Shown in pieces: positions 1-8,818 of a stretch of DNA of 64,000 nucleotides (position 1 is the stretch's first letter; the number at the start of each line of letters is the position of its first letter). Below the pieces are notes generated by a model. It searched no databases. It was not told where the DNA came from and was given only the letters and a program-made list of their open reading frames with translations. A program made the translations under genes and the position numbers. This DNA is from Conexibacter sp. S30A1 (GTDB taxonomy: Bacteria; Actinomycetota; Thermoleophilia; Solirubrobacterales; Solirubrobacteraceae). The stretch is from assembly GCF_023330665.1 (NCBI RefSeq), contig NZ_CP097127.1:1364001-1428000 (forward strand). The letters run 5' to 3'.

Positions 1-1
1 G

Positions 2-130
2 AAGGTCGCGCAGGGACTCGAGTCGCTGACTGCGCAGAGCATGTTCAGCCTGAAGAAACAGCCATCGCAGGACACTCGCCCGGCACGGGTACGACTTGCA
101 GCCATAAACCAGACACCTCTTCTGTCGTGA
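2..130 (+). CDS. 3' end of an unrecognised gene (partial)
   Basis: Frame 2 is open from the window edge to a TGA at 128-130 and would encode the last 42 residues of a protein ending NQTPLLS. The fragment is fairly polar with several Lys/Arg/Gln and no motif I recognise. Codon third positions are only moderately GC-rich, so it could be chance. The next gene on the same strand starts 183 bp later. The protein, if real, begins left of the window. Confidence 0.3.
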   Translation, partial: KVAQGLESLTAQSMFSLKKQPSQDTRPARVRLAAINQTPLLS

Positions 131-312
131 ACCTCGGCCCAGCGCCCCCCGGCGCTAAGACCCGTGTCATCAAAGCGCGTAAGCGGCGCTGGCGCCAGCA
201 CGAATTCCGGAAAACGCAAACACTTTCGTGAATACCGTTTTCCCTGCTATTTGCGGCTATTCGTTGACGTCCGAGGAGAAAGGGCCGCAGTTTCCGTAGC
301 TTTCAGTCGGCG
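131..312. other. Intergenic stretch upstream of the SDR-type gene
   Basis: No gene is seen. A purine-rich GAGGAGAAAGG lies at about 272-282, roughly 30 bp before the next start, too far to be its ribosome binding site. No clear promoter was identified. Confidence 0.4.
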
Positions 313-1254
313 ATGCGCATTCTCATCACCGGTATCACTGGCGCGATCGGCGGCGCGCTAGCACCCGAGCTGCTGCGCGAAGGGCACGAACTTCACGCCC
401 TGACCAGAAATCCGCACAGTCCCTCGCTCGCGCAGCTCTCCGGCCCGATCCAGATCCACGCCGGCGACGCCGTCTCGGGCGCGGGCTTGGAAGCGGCGCT
501 TGAGGGCGTGGACCTGGCGTATTACCTGATTCATTCGATGGAGCGCGCGCCCGCAATCGCCGGGCAGGACCAGAGCTTCCCTGCCCGCGAGCGCCGTGGC
601 GCCGAGAACTTCGCTGCCGCCGCGGTGCGGGCCGGCGTACAGCGCGTCGTCTACCTCGGCGGGCTTATCCCGGACGGCCCTCTCTCCGACCACCTCGCGA
701 GCAGGCTCGCGGTCGAACGGCTGCTGCTTGAAGCACTGCCTGAGTCGACAGCGCTACGGGCCTCAATCGTGATCGGACCGCGCTCGCGCTCCTTTCGGCT
801 GCTGGTCCGGCTGGTGGAACGAATGCCAGTTCTGCTCATCCCAGACTGGGGCCGTTATCGCACGATGCCGGTTGACCAGCGTGATGTCGTGCAGACGCTG
901 AGTGCATGTGTGCAGCCAAGCGCGACCGCCGGTCGCTCACTGGACCTGGTCGGGCCCGACCAGGTCACCTATCGCGAGTTGATCGAGCGTATCCGTGACG
1001 AGCTGCTGCTGGACCGCCCGGCCGTGAGCCTGCCGGGGGTAACACTGACGGCCATCGCTAGCAGACTGTCGGCCGCGATCGCCTCGGAGGATGCGGCGCT
1101 GATCGAGGCGCTGATGCAAGGGCTCACGACCGACCTGCTGCCAAGCCAGGACCTCGCCATGGACGTTCTGGGGTTACGACCACACAGACTCGATGCGGCG
1201 ATCGAGCGGGCCCTGCGTGATTGGGAACTGACTGAGCCGCTCGGCGGACGCTAG
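313..1254 (+). CDS. NAD(P)-binding SDR-type oxidoreductase / epimerase-like protein
   Basis: A 313-residue atypical short-chain dehydrogenase. Residues 1-20 hold the Rossmann TGxxGxxG fingerprint (ITGITGAIGG), followed by the strand-helix pattern of NmrA/NDUFA9-like proteins. YYLIHSM near residue 75 and the YLGG segment near residue 117 match families annotated as NAD(P)H-binding proteins. The classical YxxxK pair is not evident, so it may bind a nucleotide without classical SDR catalysis; the substrate cannot be told. The start is the ATG directly before the fingerprint. A SRPBCC protein follows 27 bp downstream on the same strand and is probably co-transcribed. Confidence 0.8.
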   Translation: MRILITGITGAIGGALAPELLREGHELHALTRNPHSPSLAQLSGPIQIHAGDAVSGAGLEAALEGVDLAYYLIHSMERAPAIAGQDQSFPARERRGAENFAAAAVRAGVQRVVYLGGLIPDGPLSDHLASRLAVERLLLEALPESTALRASIVIGPRSRSFRLLVRLVERMPVLLIPDWGRYRTMPVDQRDVVQTLSACVQPSATAGRSLDLVGPDQVTYRELIERIRDELLLDRPAVSLPGVTLTAIASRLSAAIASEDAALIEALMQGLTTDLLPSQDLAMDVLGLRPHRLDAAIERALRDWELTEPLGGR

Positions 1255-1281
1255 TGTCAAGGGACCGGGCAACCGCTTGAG

Positions 1282-1731
1282 ATGAACCCCGTCCACGTCG
1301 AGATCGAGATCGCTGCGCCACCGGAGCGCGTCTGGCGAACAGTCATGGACCCCAATCGGTTGGCCGACTGGGTAACGATCCATCGCTCGGTTAAGCTCAG
1401 ATCCGAGGACCCGGCCAAGCGCGGCGCTCAGATGGACCAGGTTCTGCAGATCCTTGGGGTGCCATTCAAGGTGCACTGGACGCTCGAGGCCGTCGAGCCG
1501 CCACGACATGCGGAGTGGCACGGCCGCGGCCCGGCGCTGTCTCGGGCGCTCATCTCGTACGCCCTGACCCCCACGACCGACGGTGGTACTAGGTTTGAGT
1601 ACATCAACGAGTTCCACCCTCCTGGAGGTCCGCTCGGCGGCGTCGCTTCACGCGTGCTGATCGGGCAGGTACCGGAGCGCGAAGCCTACGAGTCACTGCT
1701 GCGGCTCAAAGGTGTAATCGAAGCCTCGTGA
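1282..1731 (+). CDS. SRPBCC-family protein (CoxG/polyketide-cyclase-like)
   Basis: The 149-residue product has the START/Bet v1-like (SRPBCC) layout. It opens with a strand and the signature APPERVWRTVMDPNRLADW, where the N-terminal helix meets the ligand cavity, and it ends with a long C-terminal helix (RVLIGQVPEREAYESLLRLK). The family binds hydrophobic ligands. The CoxG-type subgroup is often annotated near oxidoreductases, but no CO dehydrogenase genes are present here. It lies 27 bp after an SDR-type gene, so the two may act on one small hydrophobic substrate (inference). The ligand is unknown. Confidence 0.8.
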   Translation: MNPVHVEIEIAAPPERVWRTVMDPNRLADWVTIHRSVKLRSEDPAKRGAQMDQVLQILGVPFKVHWTLEAVEPPRHAEWHGRGPALSRALISYALTPTTDGGTRFEYINEFHPPGGPLGGVASRVLIGQVPEREAYESLLRLKGVIEAS

Positions 1732-1792
1732 CGATCGGTTATGGTTACAGTGCCGACGCAACCGCGTCGTCACATGACTTAAAGGAGACCAT

Positions 1793-2209
1793 ATGGCCGG
1801 CTTCATCGATTCGGCTGTGCAAGACATAGACAACCGCCTGAAGGAACTCAAGGAAGAAGAGAGCCGCCTGCTCGCCGCCCGCGTGGCGCTGGTCGGCAGC
1901 TCGGCTCGCGTCGCCACCGCCAAGCCGGCACCCGCGCGCGCTGCAACAGGTGGCCCCCGCCGGCGTGCGGGCCGGGCCGCTGGCCGGCCGGGTCGCCCGC
2001 GCGGCCGACGCGCCGGAAACACGCGTGCGGCACAGGCGCTCGAGCTCGTGCGCAAGCAGCCGGGCGTGACTATTCCCGAGATCGCCACGACCATGGGAAT
2101 CGAACCCAACTACCTGTATCGCGTCATGCCCAAGCTGATCAGCGAGGGCCTCATCACGCGCGAGGGCCAGGGCTGGCACCCAGCTGCGCAGAGCGGCGAG
2201 CAGGCGTAA
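1793..2209 (+). CDS. AT-hook/winged-helix DNA-binding protein, nucleoid-protein-like architecture
   Basis: A 138-residue basic protein in three parts. Residues 1-35 form a charged amphipathic helix (DNRLKELKEEESRLLAARVA) suited to dimerisation. Residues 40-80 are Ala/Arg/Gly/Pro-rich with AT-hook-like cores (GRPGRPRGRR). Residues 80-138 read as a winged helix-turn-helix (VTIPEIATTMGIEPNYLYRV, then a recognition helix and wing ending GLITREGQGWHP). AAAGGAG at 1781-1787 is a strong ribosome binding site 5 nt before the ATG. The combination resembles a Lsr2/H-NS-like nucleoid protein in layout only; I see no homology to Lsr2. It could also be a specific regulator. Two hairpins follow the stop codon. 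Confidence 0.75.
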   Translation: MAGFIDSAVQDIDNRLKELKEEESRLLAARVALVGSSARVATAKPAPARAATGGPRRRAGRAAGRPGRPRGRRAGNTRAAQALELVRKQPGVTIPEIATTMGIEPNYLYRVMPKLISEGLITREGQGWHPAAQSGEQA

Positions 2210-2244
2210 GGGCAGGCAGCGCCGTAGCAGCTGACGTAGATGGC

Positions 2245-2270
2245 CCGCGTGCACTCACTCGCGCACGCGG
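2245..2270 (+). terminator. Hairpin downstream of the winged-helix gene
   Basis: CCGCGTGC and GCACGCGG form a perfect 8-bp stem around a 10-nt loop, 36 bp after the stop codon. No U-tract follows, so this is a candidate terminator or 3'-end stabiliser only. Confidence 0.4.
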
Positions 2271-2294
2271 CGCGCATCTGTCAAACACCCGGTT

Positions 2295-2327
2295 GCGGGC
2301 GGCGTGAGAGCCTCACACGCCGCCCGC
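2295..2327. terminator. Strong bidirectional hairpin between convergent genes
   Basis: GCGGGCGGCGTG and CACGCCGCCCGC are exact inverted copies around a short loop. The hairpin lies between the plus-strand winged-helix gene (ends 2209) and the minus-strand malate dehydrogenase (ends 2367), so it can serve both directions. T-runs are weak, as is usual at high GC. Confidence 0.6.
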
Positions 2328-2366
2328 GAAACCGAGCTCACCGCAGGCTGCGGTTCTGAGGTCGGC

Positions 2367-3356
2367 TCAGATCAGCCCCAATTCGCGTACGGCATCACGC
2401 TCGCCGGCGAGCTCCCGCACCGTCGCATCGATTCGCTCGCGCGAGAAATCACTGACCTCCAGGCCCGTGACAATCTCGTACTCACCGTCCTTACAGGTCA
2501 CTGGAAAGCTCGAGATCAGCCCCTCCTCGACACCGTAGGAGCCGTCCGAGGGGACCGACATCGATACCCAGTCGCCCGCAGGCGTGCCCAGCAGCCAGTC
2601 GTGAACATGATCGATCGCGGCGTTAGCAGCCGACGCCGCGCTTGACGCACCACGCGCGTCGATGATCGCAGCGCCGCGCTTCTGCACCGTGGGAATGAAA
2701 TCGCTCTCGATCCACCCCTGATCGGACACCCGCTCGACAGCGCTCGCGCCAGCGATCTTGGCGTGGTAGATGTCCGGGTACTGTGTCGCCGAGTGGTTGC
2801 CCCAGATCGTGACATTCGTCACATCAGCGACAGCAGCGCCTGTACGTTTGGCGAGCTGCGCGATCGCGCGGTTGTGATCCAGGCGGGTCATTGCGGTGAA
2901 CCGTCGCGCCGGGATGTCGGGGGCATGGTGCTGGGCGATCAGCGCGTTGGTGTTGGCTGGATTACCGACCACCAGCACCCTGATGTCAGATGCGGCATGC
3001 GCGTTCAGTGCGGCACCCTGCGGCCCGAAGATGCCGCCGTTGGCCTCGAGCAGGTCGCTGCGCTCCATGCCGGCACTGCGCGGACGGGCCCCGACCAGCA
3101 GCGCCACGCTGGCGTTGTCAAAGGCGCGGTTGGGATCGTCGCTGATCTCGATCCCGGCAAGCAGCGGGAAGGCGCAGTCGTCAAGCTCCATCGCCGTGCC
3201 CTCAGCAGCGCGTACCGCCGCCGGCACCTCGAGCAGGGACAGGATCACTGGTGTCTGCGAACCCAGCAGTGCCCCGCTCGCGATGCGGAACACAAGCGCG
3301 TAGCCGATCTGCCCGGCGGCGCCGGTTACGGCAACCTTGACTGGTGTCTTACTCAT
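2367..3356 (-). CDS. mdh: Malate dehydrogenase
   Basis: Interconverts malate and oxaloacetate with NAD(H), in the TCA cycle in the cytosol. The 329-residue length fits the actinobacterial/cytosolic-type family. The N terminus has the dinucleotide-binding [28 protein letters not shown] near residue 155 carries the substrate-binding Arg and Asp, and [10 protein letters not shown] near residue 188 holds the catalytic His. [19 protein letters not shown] near the C terminus is also typical of this subgroup. GGAGAGAAG directly precedes the ATG. It is transcribed toward the hairpin at 2295-2327 and lies 43 bp downstream of the M32 peptidase on the same strand. Confidence 0.96.
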   Translation of the reverse strand: MSKTPVKVAVTGAAGQIGYALVFRIASGALLGSQTPVILSLLEVPAAVRAAEGTAMELDDCAFPLLAGIEISDDPNRAFDNASVALLVGARPRSAGMERSDLLEANGGIFGPQGAALNAHAASDIRVLVVGNPANTNALIAQHHAPDIPARRFTAMTRLDHNRAIAQLAKRTGAAVADVTNVTIWGNHSATQYPDIYHAKIAGASAVERVSDQGWIESDFIPTVQKRGAAIIDARGASSAASAANAAIDHVHDWLLGTPAGDWVSMSVPSDGSYGVEEGLISSFPVTCKDGEYEIVTGLEVSDFSRERIDATVRELAGERDAVRELGLI

Positions 3357-3399
3357 CTTCTCTCCAAGTGTCGTGATGGCCTAGAAGCTTCACCTCAGC

Positions 3400-4914
3400 C
3401 TACGCCAACTCGATGCCGTACACGTCGCCGAGCTTGCCGCGCAGGTAGCGCACGAACGGCGCGACCTGCAATGGCGCACCGACCAGACGCGAGAGCAGTT
3501 CCGCGTCGCTGAAGGCCGAGCCGTGCCTGTAGATGTGCTCGGTCGGCCACTCGCGCAGCGGCCTCAGATCGTGCCGGCGCAACTGAGCGTCCAGGTCCGG
3601 CAGAGCAGCGGCGATGCGCTCCCAGAGCTGGCCGGCGATCAGGTTGCCGATCGCGTATGAGGGGAAATAGCCGATCAACCCCTCGCTCCAGTGAACATCC
3701 TGCATAACGCCTTGGACATCCGAGCGCACCGTTACGCCGAGGTAGTCACGCATCCGGCTGTTCCAGGCCTCTGGCAGGTCGCTCACCTCCAACTCGCCGC
3801 TCATCAGCGCCCGCTCGAGCTCGTGACGCAGGACCACGTGCAGACCGTAGGTCGTCTCGTCGGCCTCGATGCGGATCAGCGAAGGTTGCACCGCGTTCAC
3901 CGCACGAAACAGGCTGGCACCGTCGAGGCCATCCAGTGCGCCCTCGGAGTGGCCCGCCAGGACTGGCGCGAGCGCATCGCAGAACGCGCGGCTGCGACCG
4001 ACCATGTTCTCCCAAAGACGACTCTGTGACTCGTTCATCGCCAGCGAGTAGATCTGGCCCAGCGGCGTGCGCTCGAGCTCGGGAGCGATGCCGGCCTCGT
4101 AGAGCCCGTGACCGCATTCATGCATCGCCCCATAGAGCGCCCCCGGGAAGTAGTCGGCCTCAAAGCGGGTCGTCAGCCGGATGTCGCTCACCGAGAAGCT
4201 CGTCTGAAAAGGGTGAGCGGTGTCGTCGAGCCTCCAGCTTGAGGCATCGAAGCCCAGCCAACCGAGCACCTCGGCGACGAGACCGCGTTGCGCGGCGATG
4301 CTGTAGCGAGCCCGCTGTACGGCGGTGTCGATCGGCCGGCCCGCGAGCGCGTCGACGAGCGGTACAAGCTCGCCGCGCAGCTCGTCGAACAGCACGCTGA
4401 CGGTCGCGTCGGTCATGCCAGGCATGTAGTCGTCGAGCACCGCGTCGTAGAGGTCCGCCTGCGCGTCAAAGCAGCTCGCATACTCGCGTGCCAGATCAAA
4501 GTTCCGCTCAAGCGCCGGCGCGTAGGCGGAGAAGTCATCCGCGGCCCGTGCGGCGAGCCACGCGCGGTAGCCATCTGCGGCGGCCTGCGCCCGCGCTTTG
4601 ACGAGTTCCGCGGGTACATGCGCGCCCTTGTCGTAGAGGCGGCGCGCCTGAGCCACCAGGCGCACGGTGAGCGAGTCGGCAGGTAGCCCGAGGCCGGTCA
4701 GCTCCTGCTCGGCGGCGGCGATCAGCTCACCGGTCTCGGCCGCGACGAAGCGCTCATGCGTGATGTTGGCGAGCGTGGCGAGCTGGCGCGCACGGGCCGG
4801 AGCGCCGCGTGGCGGCATCATGGTGCTCTGCTCCCAGTTCAGGACTTGACGGATGCGCTCCAGGTCCGAGATCTCGGCCAGACGCTCCCGGAGCTGCTCT
4901 GTCGCGTGCTGCAT
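3400..4914 (-). CDS. Carboxypeptidase M32 (Taq family)
   Basis: A 504-residue zinc metallocarboxypeptidase that trims C-terminal residues from peptides in the cytosol. HECGH (in GAMHECGHGLYEAG) is the HEXXH zinc motif of family M32. IRIEADETTYGLHVVLRHELE further on carries the third zinc ligand and the conserved DE(T)TY region. NESQSRLWENMVGRS is another family hallmark. The frame is open upstream to 5040, but the ATG at 4914 is preferred: the family's helical N terminus starts there and GAAAGG lies 8 nt upstream. The upstream extension would overlap the divergent M50 gene. Start-to-start distance to that gene is about 46 bp, so the two share a promoter region. Confidence 0.93.
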   Translation of the reverse strand: MQHATEQLRERLAEISDLERIRQVLNWEQSTMMPPRGAPARARQLATLANITHERFVAAETGELIAAAEQELTGLGLPADSLTVRLVAQARRLYDKGAHVPAELVKARAQAAADGYRAWLAARAADDFSAYAPALERNFDLAREYASCFDAQADLYDAVLDDYMPGMTDATVSVLFDELRGELVPLVDALAGRPIDTAVQRARYSIAAQRGLVAEVLGWLGFDASSWRLDDTAHPFQTSFSVSDIRLTTRFEADYFPGALYGAMHECGHGLYEAGIAPELERTPLGQIYSLAMNESQSRLWENMVGRSRAFCDALAPVLAGHSEGALDGLDGASLFRAVNAVQPSLIRIEADETTYGLHVVLRHELERALMSGELEVSDLPEAWNSRMRDYLGVTVRSDVQGVMQDVHWSEGLIGYFPSYAIGNLIAGQLWERIAAALPDLDAQLRRHDLRPLREWPTEHIYRHGSAFSDAELLSRLVGAPLQVAPFVRYLRGKLGDVYGIELA

Positions 4915-4960
4915 CAGACACCTTTCAGTAGAGGAGACCGGCCTATGCCACCATTGCAGC

Positions 4961-6136
4961 ATGTTCCGCGGGACCAGATCGCTTCGCCTGATGACCGTCT
5001 CGGGCATCCGCATCGGCGTCGACATGACCTGGTTCGTCATGCTGTTCTTGCTGATCTTCCTGCTCTCGGGCTCATTTCAGAGCACGCTGCGCTCCTCCAG
5101 CACCGTCGCCTACATGACCACCGTCGCGACGGTGCTGCTGTTCTACGGCTCACTGATCGTGCACGAGCTCGGCCATGCGCTCGCCGCCCGGCGCGAGGGG
5201 ATCGCGGTGCAGCGGATCGAGCTCTTCCTGTTCGGCGGCACCACCTTCATGAGCCGCGACTCGCAGACGCCGGGCGAGGAGTTCCGCATCGCCGCCGCAG
5301 GTCCGCTCGGCACGCTGCTGTTCGTGCTGGTCTGCCTTGGCCTTGACCTGGCACTCGTTGGCAGCCACCGACTGCTGGACGCGATCTTGCTGAACGGCAA
5401 CATCCAGATCACACCGGTCCTCCTGGCGCTGAGCTGGCTGCTGGCGATGAACGTCCTGATCCTGATCTTCAACCTGGTTCCTGCCTACCCCCTGGACGGC
5501 GGCCGCATCGCCCGCGCCGTGGTCTGGCGGGTCACCGGCGACAAGCTGCGAGGCACCCGCATGGCAGCGCGTCTGGGCGAGGGCTTCGGCGTGCTGCTCG
5601 GCGGCCTGGGCCTCTTCCTCACGCTCAACAGCGGCAGCTTCGTGGGCATCTGGCTGATGTTCCTGGCGTTCATGCTCTGGCAGTCAGCGCGTGTGGCGCT
5701 CGCCGGCACGGCCCAGGTCAGCCGGGTCAGTGGCGTGCGCGTATCCGACGTAATGGACCACGAGCCGGTTGTCGTACACGGCACGAGCACCGTCGAGCAG
5801 GCCTACGATGAGGTGTTCCTGCGCTACCAACGCGACTGGCTGCCGGTGATCGACGGCGACGGGCACTTCATTGGGATCGCCCGGCGCAACCGCGCCGACG
5901 AGCTGGTGAGGGCCGGAGAGGGCGAGGCGACGGTGGGATCGATACTCGAGCCCGGCAGCGAACGCCTGGCGATCGGCGAGGATCGCCCGCTGACCGAGGT
6001 ACTCGCACTCGACTCGCTGGGGCGCCTGGGCGCGGTGATCGCCACCGACGCCGATGACACGCTCACCGGCGTGCTCACGCTCGATCAGGTGCGCAGGGTC
6101 ATGCAGACGTTGACGGCCGCGCCGGCCGCTCGCTAG
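4961..6136 (+). CDS. Site-2 protease family M50 metalloprotease with C-terminal CBS domains
   Basis: An intramembrane zinc protease of about 391 residues. LIVHELGHALAARREG near residue 70 is the HEXXH active site within a membrane helix. NLVPAYPLDGGRI near residue 175 is the second zinc-ligand motif (NPxxDG-like). About six hydrophobic segments surround them. The last 120 residues resemble a CBS pair (VSDVMDHEPVVVHGTSTVEQ, then a weaker second repeat), which in related proteases senses adenine nucleotides. This fits the SpoIVFB-like soluble-tail subgroup. The start is not certain: 4961 (MFRGTR) is chosen, and 4991 (MTVSG) is an alternative. No substrate is suggested by the neighbours. Confidence 0.9.
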   Translation: MFRGTRSLRLMTVSGIRIGVDMTWFVMLFLLIFLLSGSFQSTLRSSSTVAYMTTVATVLLFYGSLIVHELGHALAARREGIAVQRIELFLFGGTTFMSRDSQTPGEEFRIAAAGPLGTLLFVLVCLGLDLALVGSHRLLDAILLNGNIQITPVLLALSWLLAMNVLILIFNLVPAYPLDGGRIARAVVWRVTGDKLRGTRMAARLGEGFGVLLGGLGLFLTLNSGSFVGIWLMFLAFMLWQSARVALAGTAQVSRVSGVRVSDVMDHEPVVVHGTSTVEQAYDEVFLRYQRDWLPVIDGDGHFIGIARRNRADELVRAGEGEATVGSILEPGSERLAIGEDRPLTEVLALDSLGRLGAVIATDADDTLTGVLTLDQVRRVMQTLTAAPAAR

Positions 6137-6441
6137 GCCCGCCGTGGGGCGGTGAGGGCCCGGCACCTGCCGCTGCCCCCCAAACCTCTGGGCGGCGACG
6201 AGCTTTGTGCATCCTGCGCGCTCCAGTCACCCCAGATGCACAATTTGCCGGCAGGCGCGAAGCATTGGGGCCGCGCGGCGGTCACGGCCGCGCCACACAC
6301 ACCGCGCGGCGCTCACGGCCGCCCCACACACACCGCGCGGCGGTCACGGCCGCGCCACACACACCGCCGGGCGGTCACAGCGTCCGGCCCGCGGAGGCCC
6401 GCGCCGGGCAAGCCGGCCCGCGAGAGCGGTGCTCGCTGGCC
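6137..6441. other. Convergent intergenic spacer
   Basis: Lies between the ends of the plus-strand M50 gene and the minus-strand asd gene. I see no gene in it. About a third is the 31-bp tandem repeat described separately. No hairpin with a T-run was seen. Confidence 0.6.
6281..6387. repeat. 31-bp tandem repeat, three full copies plus a partial fourth
   Basis: Units begin at 6281, 6312, 6343 and 6374, each opening G/CTCACGGCCGC and containing CCACACACACCG. Copies 1-3 differ at only one or two positions and the fourth decays after about 10 bp. The period of 31 is not a multiple of three, which argues against coding. There are no spacers, so it is not CRISPR. Confidence 0.9.
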
Positions 6442-7479
6442 CTACAGCGCCGCGGTGGGCGCGCGGCGCCCGCTGCCGGCCTCGGCCAGCAGCAGCTCGG
6501 CGATCTGCACGGCGTTGGTTGCCGCGCCCTTGCGCAGGTTGTCAGCCACCACGAACATCGCCAGCCCGTTGGGGTGCGTTCGGTCCAAGCGCAGGCGCCC
6601 GACAAAGACCTCATCTCGGCCCTCGCTGCGCAGCGGCGAGGGCACATCCTCAAGGATCACGCCGGGCGCCGCGGCCAACAGCTCGCGGGCGCGCTCCAGT
6701 GGCAGGTGCGCACGGGTCTCGATGTTGACGGCCTCCGAATGGCCGATACGCACCGGCACGCGCACGCAGGTGACGGCCACCGCGATCTGCTCGTCCTCGA
6801 GGATCTTGCAGGTCTCGAACATCATCTTGCGCTCCTCGTCGGTGTGGTCGTCACCGTCGGCGAAGCTGCCGGCGGCGCCGATCACGTTGAACGCAATCTG
6901 CTCCGGATAGATCTGCGGGGCCGGGGCCGGCTCGCCCTCCAGTGAGGCGCGCGCCTGCGCGTCGAGCTCATCGAGCGCGCGCTGGCCGGTACCCGAAACC
7001 GACTGGTAGGTGGAGACGATCAGGCGCGCGATCCCGGCCTCGCGGTGAATCGGCGCGAGCGCCACCATCAGCTGCATCGTGGAGCAGTTCGGGTTGGCGA
7101 TCAGCCTCGGCCGATCCTCCTCGCCGAGGTGCAGCGCATGCGGGTTGACCTCCGCCACGACCAGAGGCACCTCCGGGTCACGGCGAAACGCCGAGGAGTT
7201 GTCGATCACCGTGGCGCCCGCCTGCACAAAGCGTGGCGCCCACACCCTGGAGGTGCCGGCGCCCGCCGAGAACAGCGCGATGTCGATCCCGGACAGGTCG
7301 GCGTGCTCATCGAGCGCGCGCACGGTGCGGCCATCGATCACGCGGCCCGCCGAACGCTCGCTGGCGAACAGCACGATCTCGCTCTCCCGATCCAGCCCGC
7401 GCTCAGCCAGGCAGCGCAGCATCACCGTGCCCACGGCGCCGGTGGCACCGACCACGGCGATCCGCCGGACGGCGCTCAT
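6442..7479 (-). CDS. asd: Aspartate-semialdehyde dehydrogenase
   Basis: Reduces aspartyl phosphate to aspartate semialdehyde with NADPH, second step toward lysine/DAP, methionine and threonine. The 345-residue protein opens with [16 protein letters not shown], the NADP-binding motif. [16 protein letters not shown] near residue 130 contains the catalytic Cys. [15 protein letters not shown] near residue 235 includes the catalytic His. Its ATG overlaps the aspartokinase stop codon as ATGA, so the two enzymes of consecutive steps are translationally coupled. It is the last gene of the minus-strand run that starts at dnaX. Confidence 0.97.
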   Translation of the reverse strand: MSAVRRIAVVGATGAVGTVMLRCLAERGLDRESEIVLFASERSAGRVIDGRTVRALDEHADLSGIDIALFSAGAGTSRVWAPRFVQAGATVIDNSSAFRRDPEVPLVVAEVNPHALHLGEEDRPRLIANPNCSTMQLMVALAPIHREAGIARLIVSTYQSVSGTGQRALDELDAQARASLEGEPAPAPQIYPEQIAFNVIGAAGSFADGDDHTDEERKMMFETCKILEDEQIAVAVTCVRVPVRIGHSEAVNIETRAHLPLERARELLAAAPGVILEDVPSPLRSEGRDEVFVGRLRLDRTHPNGLAMFVVADNLRKGAATNAVQIAELLLAEAGSGRRAPTAAL

Positions 7480-8747
7480 CGCGGCTCGCCCCCGAGGCCA
7501 CCCTCGGCCCGAATGTCACCCTCACCCAGGCCGAAGGCGTCGTGCAGCGCGCGCACCGCGCGTGTCACGGAGGCTGCGCGGATCAGGCAGGTGATCTTGA
7601 TCGGCGAGGTGTTGATCAGCTCGATGTTGATCTCCTCGTCGGCCAGCACGCGGAAGACCTTGGCGGCCACGCCCGGATGCGAGCGCATGCCAGCCCCGAT
7701 GATCGAAACCTTGCCGACCTCTGGATCGTTCTCCAGGCGCGCCCCGGGAAAGCCGGCGATGACACCGGCCAGCGCTGCCTCCGCGCCGCGCAGATCATCG
7801 GTGGCGCAGGTGAACGAGACCTCTGCGTCAAAGCCGTCGGTGCGGGGCTCATTCTGCACGATCGTGTCCACGTTGACGTTGGCAGCAGCCAGCGCCTCGA
7901 AGATCTCCGCAGCGGCACCGGGGCGGTCGGGCACGCCGACAACCGTGATCCGAGCCTCCTCGGTGGAGTGCGTCACAGCGGTGATCAGCGGGTGCTCCAT
8001 CGTCTCTTCTTCTCCAATCACAACGGTACCGGGACCATCCTCAAAACTTGAGCGGCAGTGGATCCTGACGCCGTGCGTGCGCGCGTACTCGACCGAGCGC
8101 AGCTGCAGCACCTTGGCGCCGGAGGCGGCCATCTCGAGCATCTCCTCGAAGCTGACCAGCGGCAGCTTGCGGGCGTTGGGCACGAGCCTCGGGTCGGCGC
8201 TGAACACACCGCTGACATCGGTGTAGATCTCGCACACCTCCGCCCCGAGCGCGGCTGCGACGGCAACCGCGGTGGTGTCGGAGCCGCCACGACCGAGCGT
8301 CGTCACATCGCGGCTGGTCGAGACACCCTGAAAGCCGGCGACAAGCACGATCATGTCCTCGTCCAGCGCCTGCACGATGCGATCCGCGCGCACGTCCAGG
8401 ATGCGCGCCTTGGTGTGCGAGGTGTCGGTCACGATCCCCGCCTGCGAACCGGTCAGGCTGATCGCCCGGTGGCCGAGGTCGTTGATCGCCATCGCACACA
8501 GCGCGCAGGAGATCCGCTCGCCGGTGGAGAGCAGCATGTCCAGCTCCCGCGGGTCCGGGTTGGCAGAGACCTCCTCCGCGGCCCGGATCAGCTCGTCGGT
8601 CGTATGACCGCGCGCCGACAACACCGCGACCACGCGCTTTCCTGACTCGCGCTGGGCGACGATCCGGCGGGCCGCAAGCTTGATCCGCTCGGCGTCGGCC
8701 ACCGAGGTGCCGCCGAACTTCATCACGATCGTCGGTTGGCCAAGCAT
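7476..8747 (-). CDS. lysC: Aspartokinase
   Basis: Phosphorylates aspartate, the committing step of the aspartate family. About 423 residues, the length of the class with kinase and two ACT domains. [17 protein letters not shown] at the N terminus is the kinase signature. [20 protein letters not shown] near residue 150 is the substrate/ATP loop. The last 160 residues hold two ACT repeats ([20 protein letters not shown], then [19 protein letters not shown]), the usual lysine/threonine feedback sites. The start is taken as ATG 8747; a TTG lies one codon earlier. TAATCT at 8756-8761, 8 nt before the ATG, could give a leaderless transcript in addition to readthrough from recR. A strong hairpin sits just before it. 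A shorter beta subunit from an internal start, known in some actinobacteria, cannot be judged here. Confidence 0.96.
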   Translation of the reverse strand: MLGQPTIVMKFGGTSVADAERIKLAARRIVAQRESGKRVVAVLSARGHTTDELIRAAEEVSANPDPRELDMLLSTGERISCALCAMAINDLGHRAISLTGSQAGIVTDTSHTKARILDVRADRIVQALDEDMIVLVAGFQGVSTSRDVTTLGRGGSDTTAVAVAAALGAEVCEIYTDVSGVFSADPRLVPNARKLPLVSFEEMLEMAASGAKVLQLRSVEYARTHGVRIHCRSSFEDGPGTVVIGEEETMEHPLITAVTHSTEEARITVVGVPDRPGAAAEIFEALAAANVNVDTIVQNEPRTDGFDAEVSFTCATDDLRGAEAALAGVIAGFPGARLENDPEVGKVSIIGAGMRSHPGVAAKVFRVLADEEINIELINTSPIKITCLIRAASVTRAVRALHDAFGLGEGDIRAEGGLGGEPR

Positions 8748-8755
8748 CAACTGGC

Positions 8756-8761
8756 AGATTA
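8756..8761 (-). promoter_or_regulatory. Putative -10 of lysC (TAATCT)
   Basis: TAATCT on the minus strand with 8 nt to the ATG at 8747, matching the leaderless pattern seen elsewhere in the window. It lies immediately after the hairpin at 8765-8790. Confidence 0.45.
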
Positions 8762-8764
8762 GGA

Positions 8765-8790
8765 GGTTCGCGGCCCGCTGGCCGCGAACC
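8765..8790 (-). terminator. Perfect 11-bp hairpin between recR and lysC
   Basis: GGTTCGCGGCC and its exact complement flank a 4-nt loop. It is placed after the recR stop (8819) and before the lysC start (8747). There is no T-run, so it may be a factor-dependent terminator, an attenuating structure or a processing site separating recR from the biosynthetic pair. Confidence 0.5.
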
Positions 8791-8818
8791 CTGGCGCCGG
8801 CTGCTGGCGCGACACGGT

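Noticed and set aside
6281..6387. CRISPR-like array
   Set aside because: The 31-bp units are directly adjacent, without unique spacers, and no cas gene is present.
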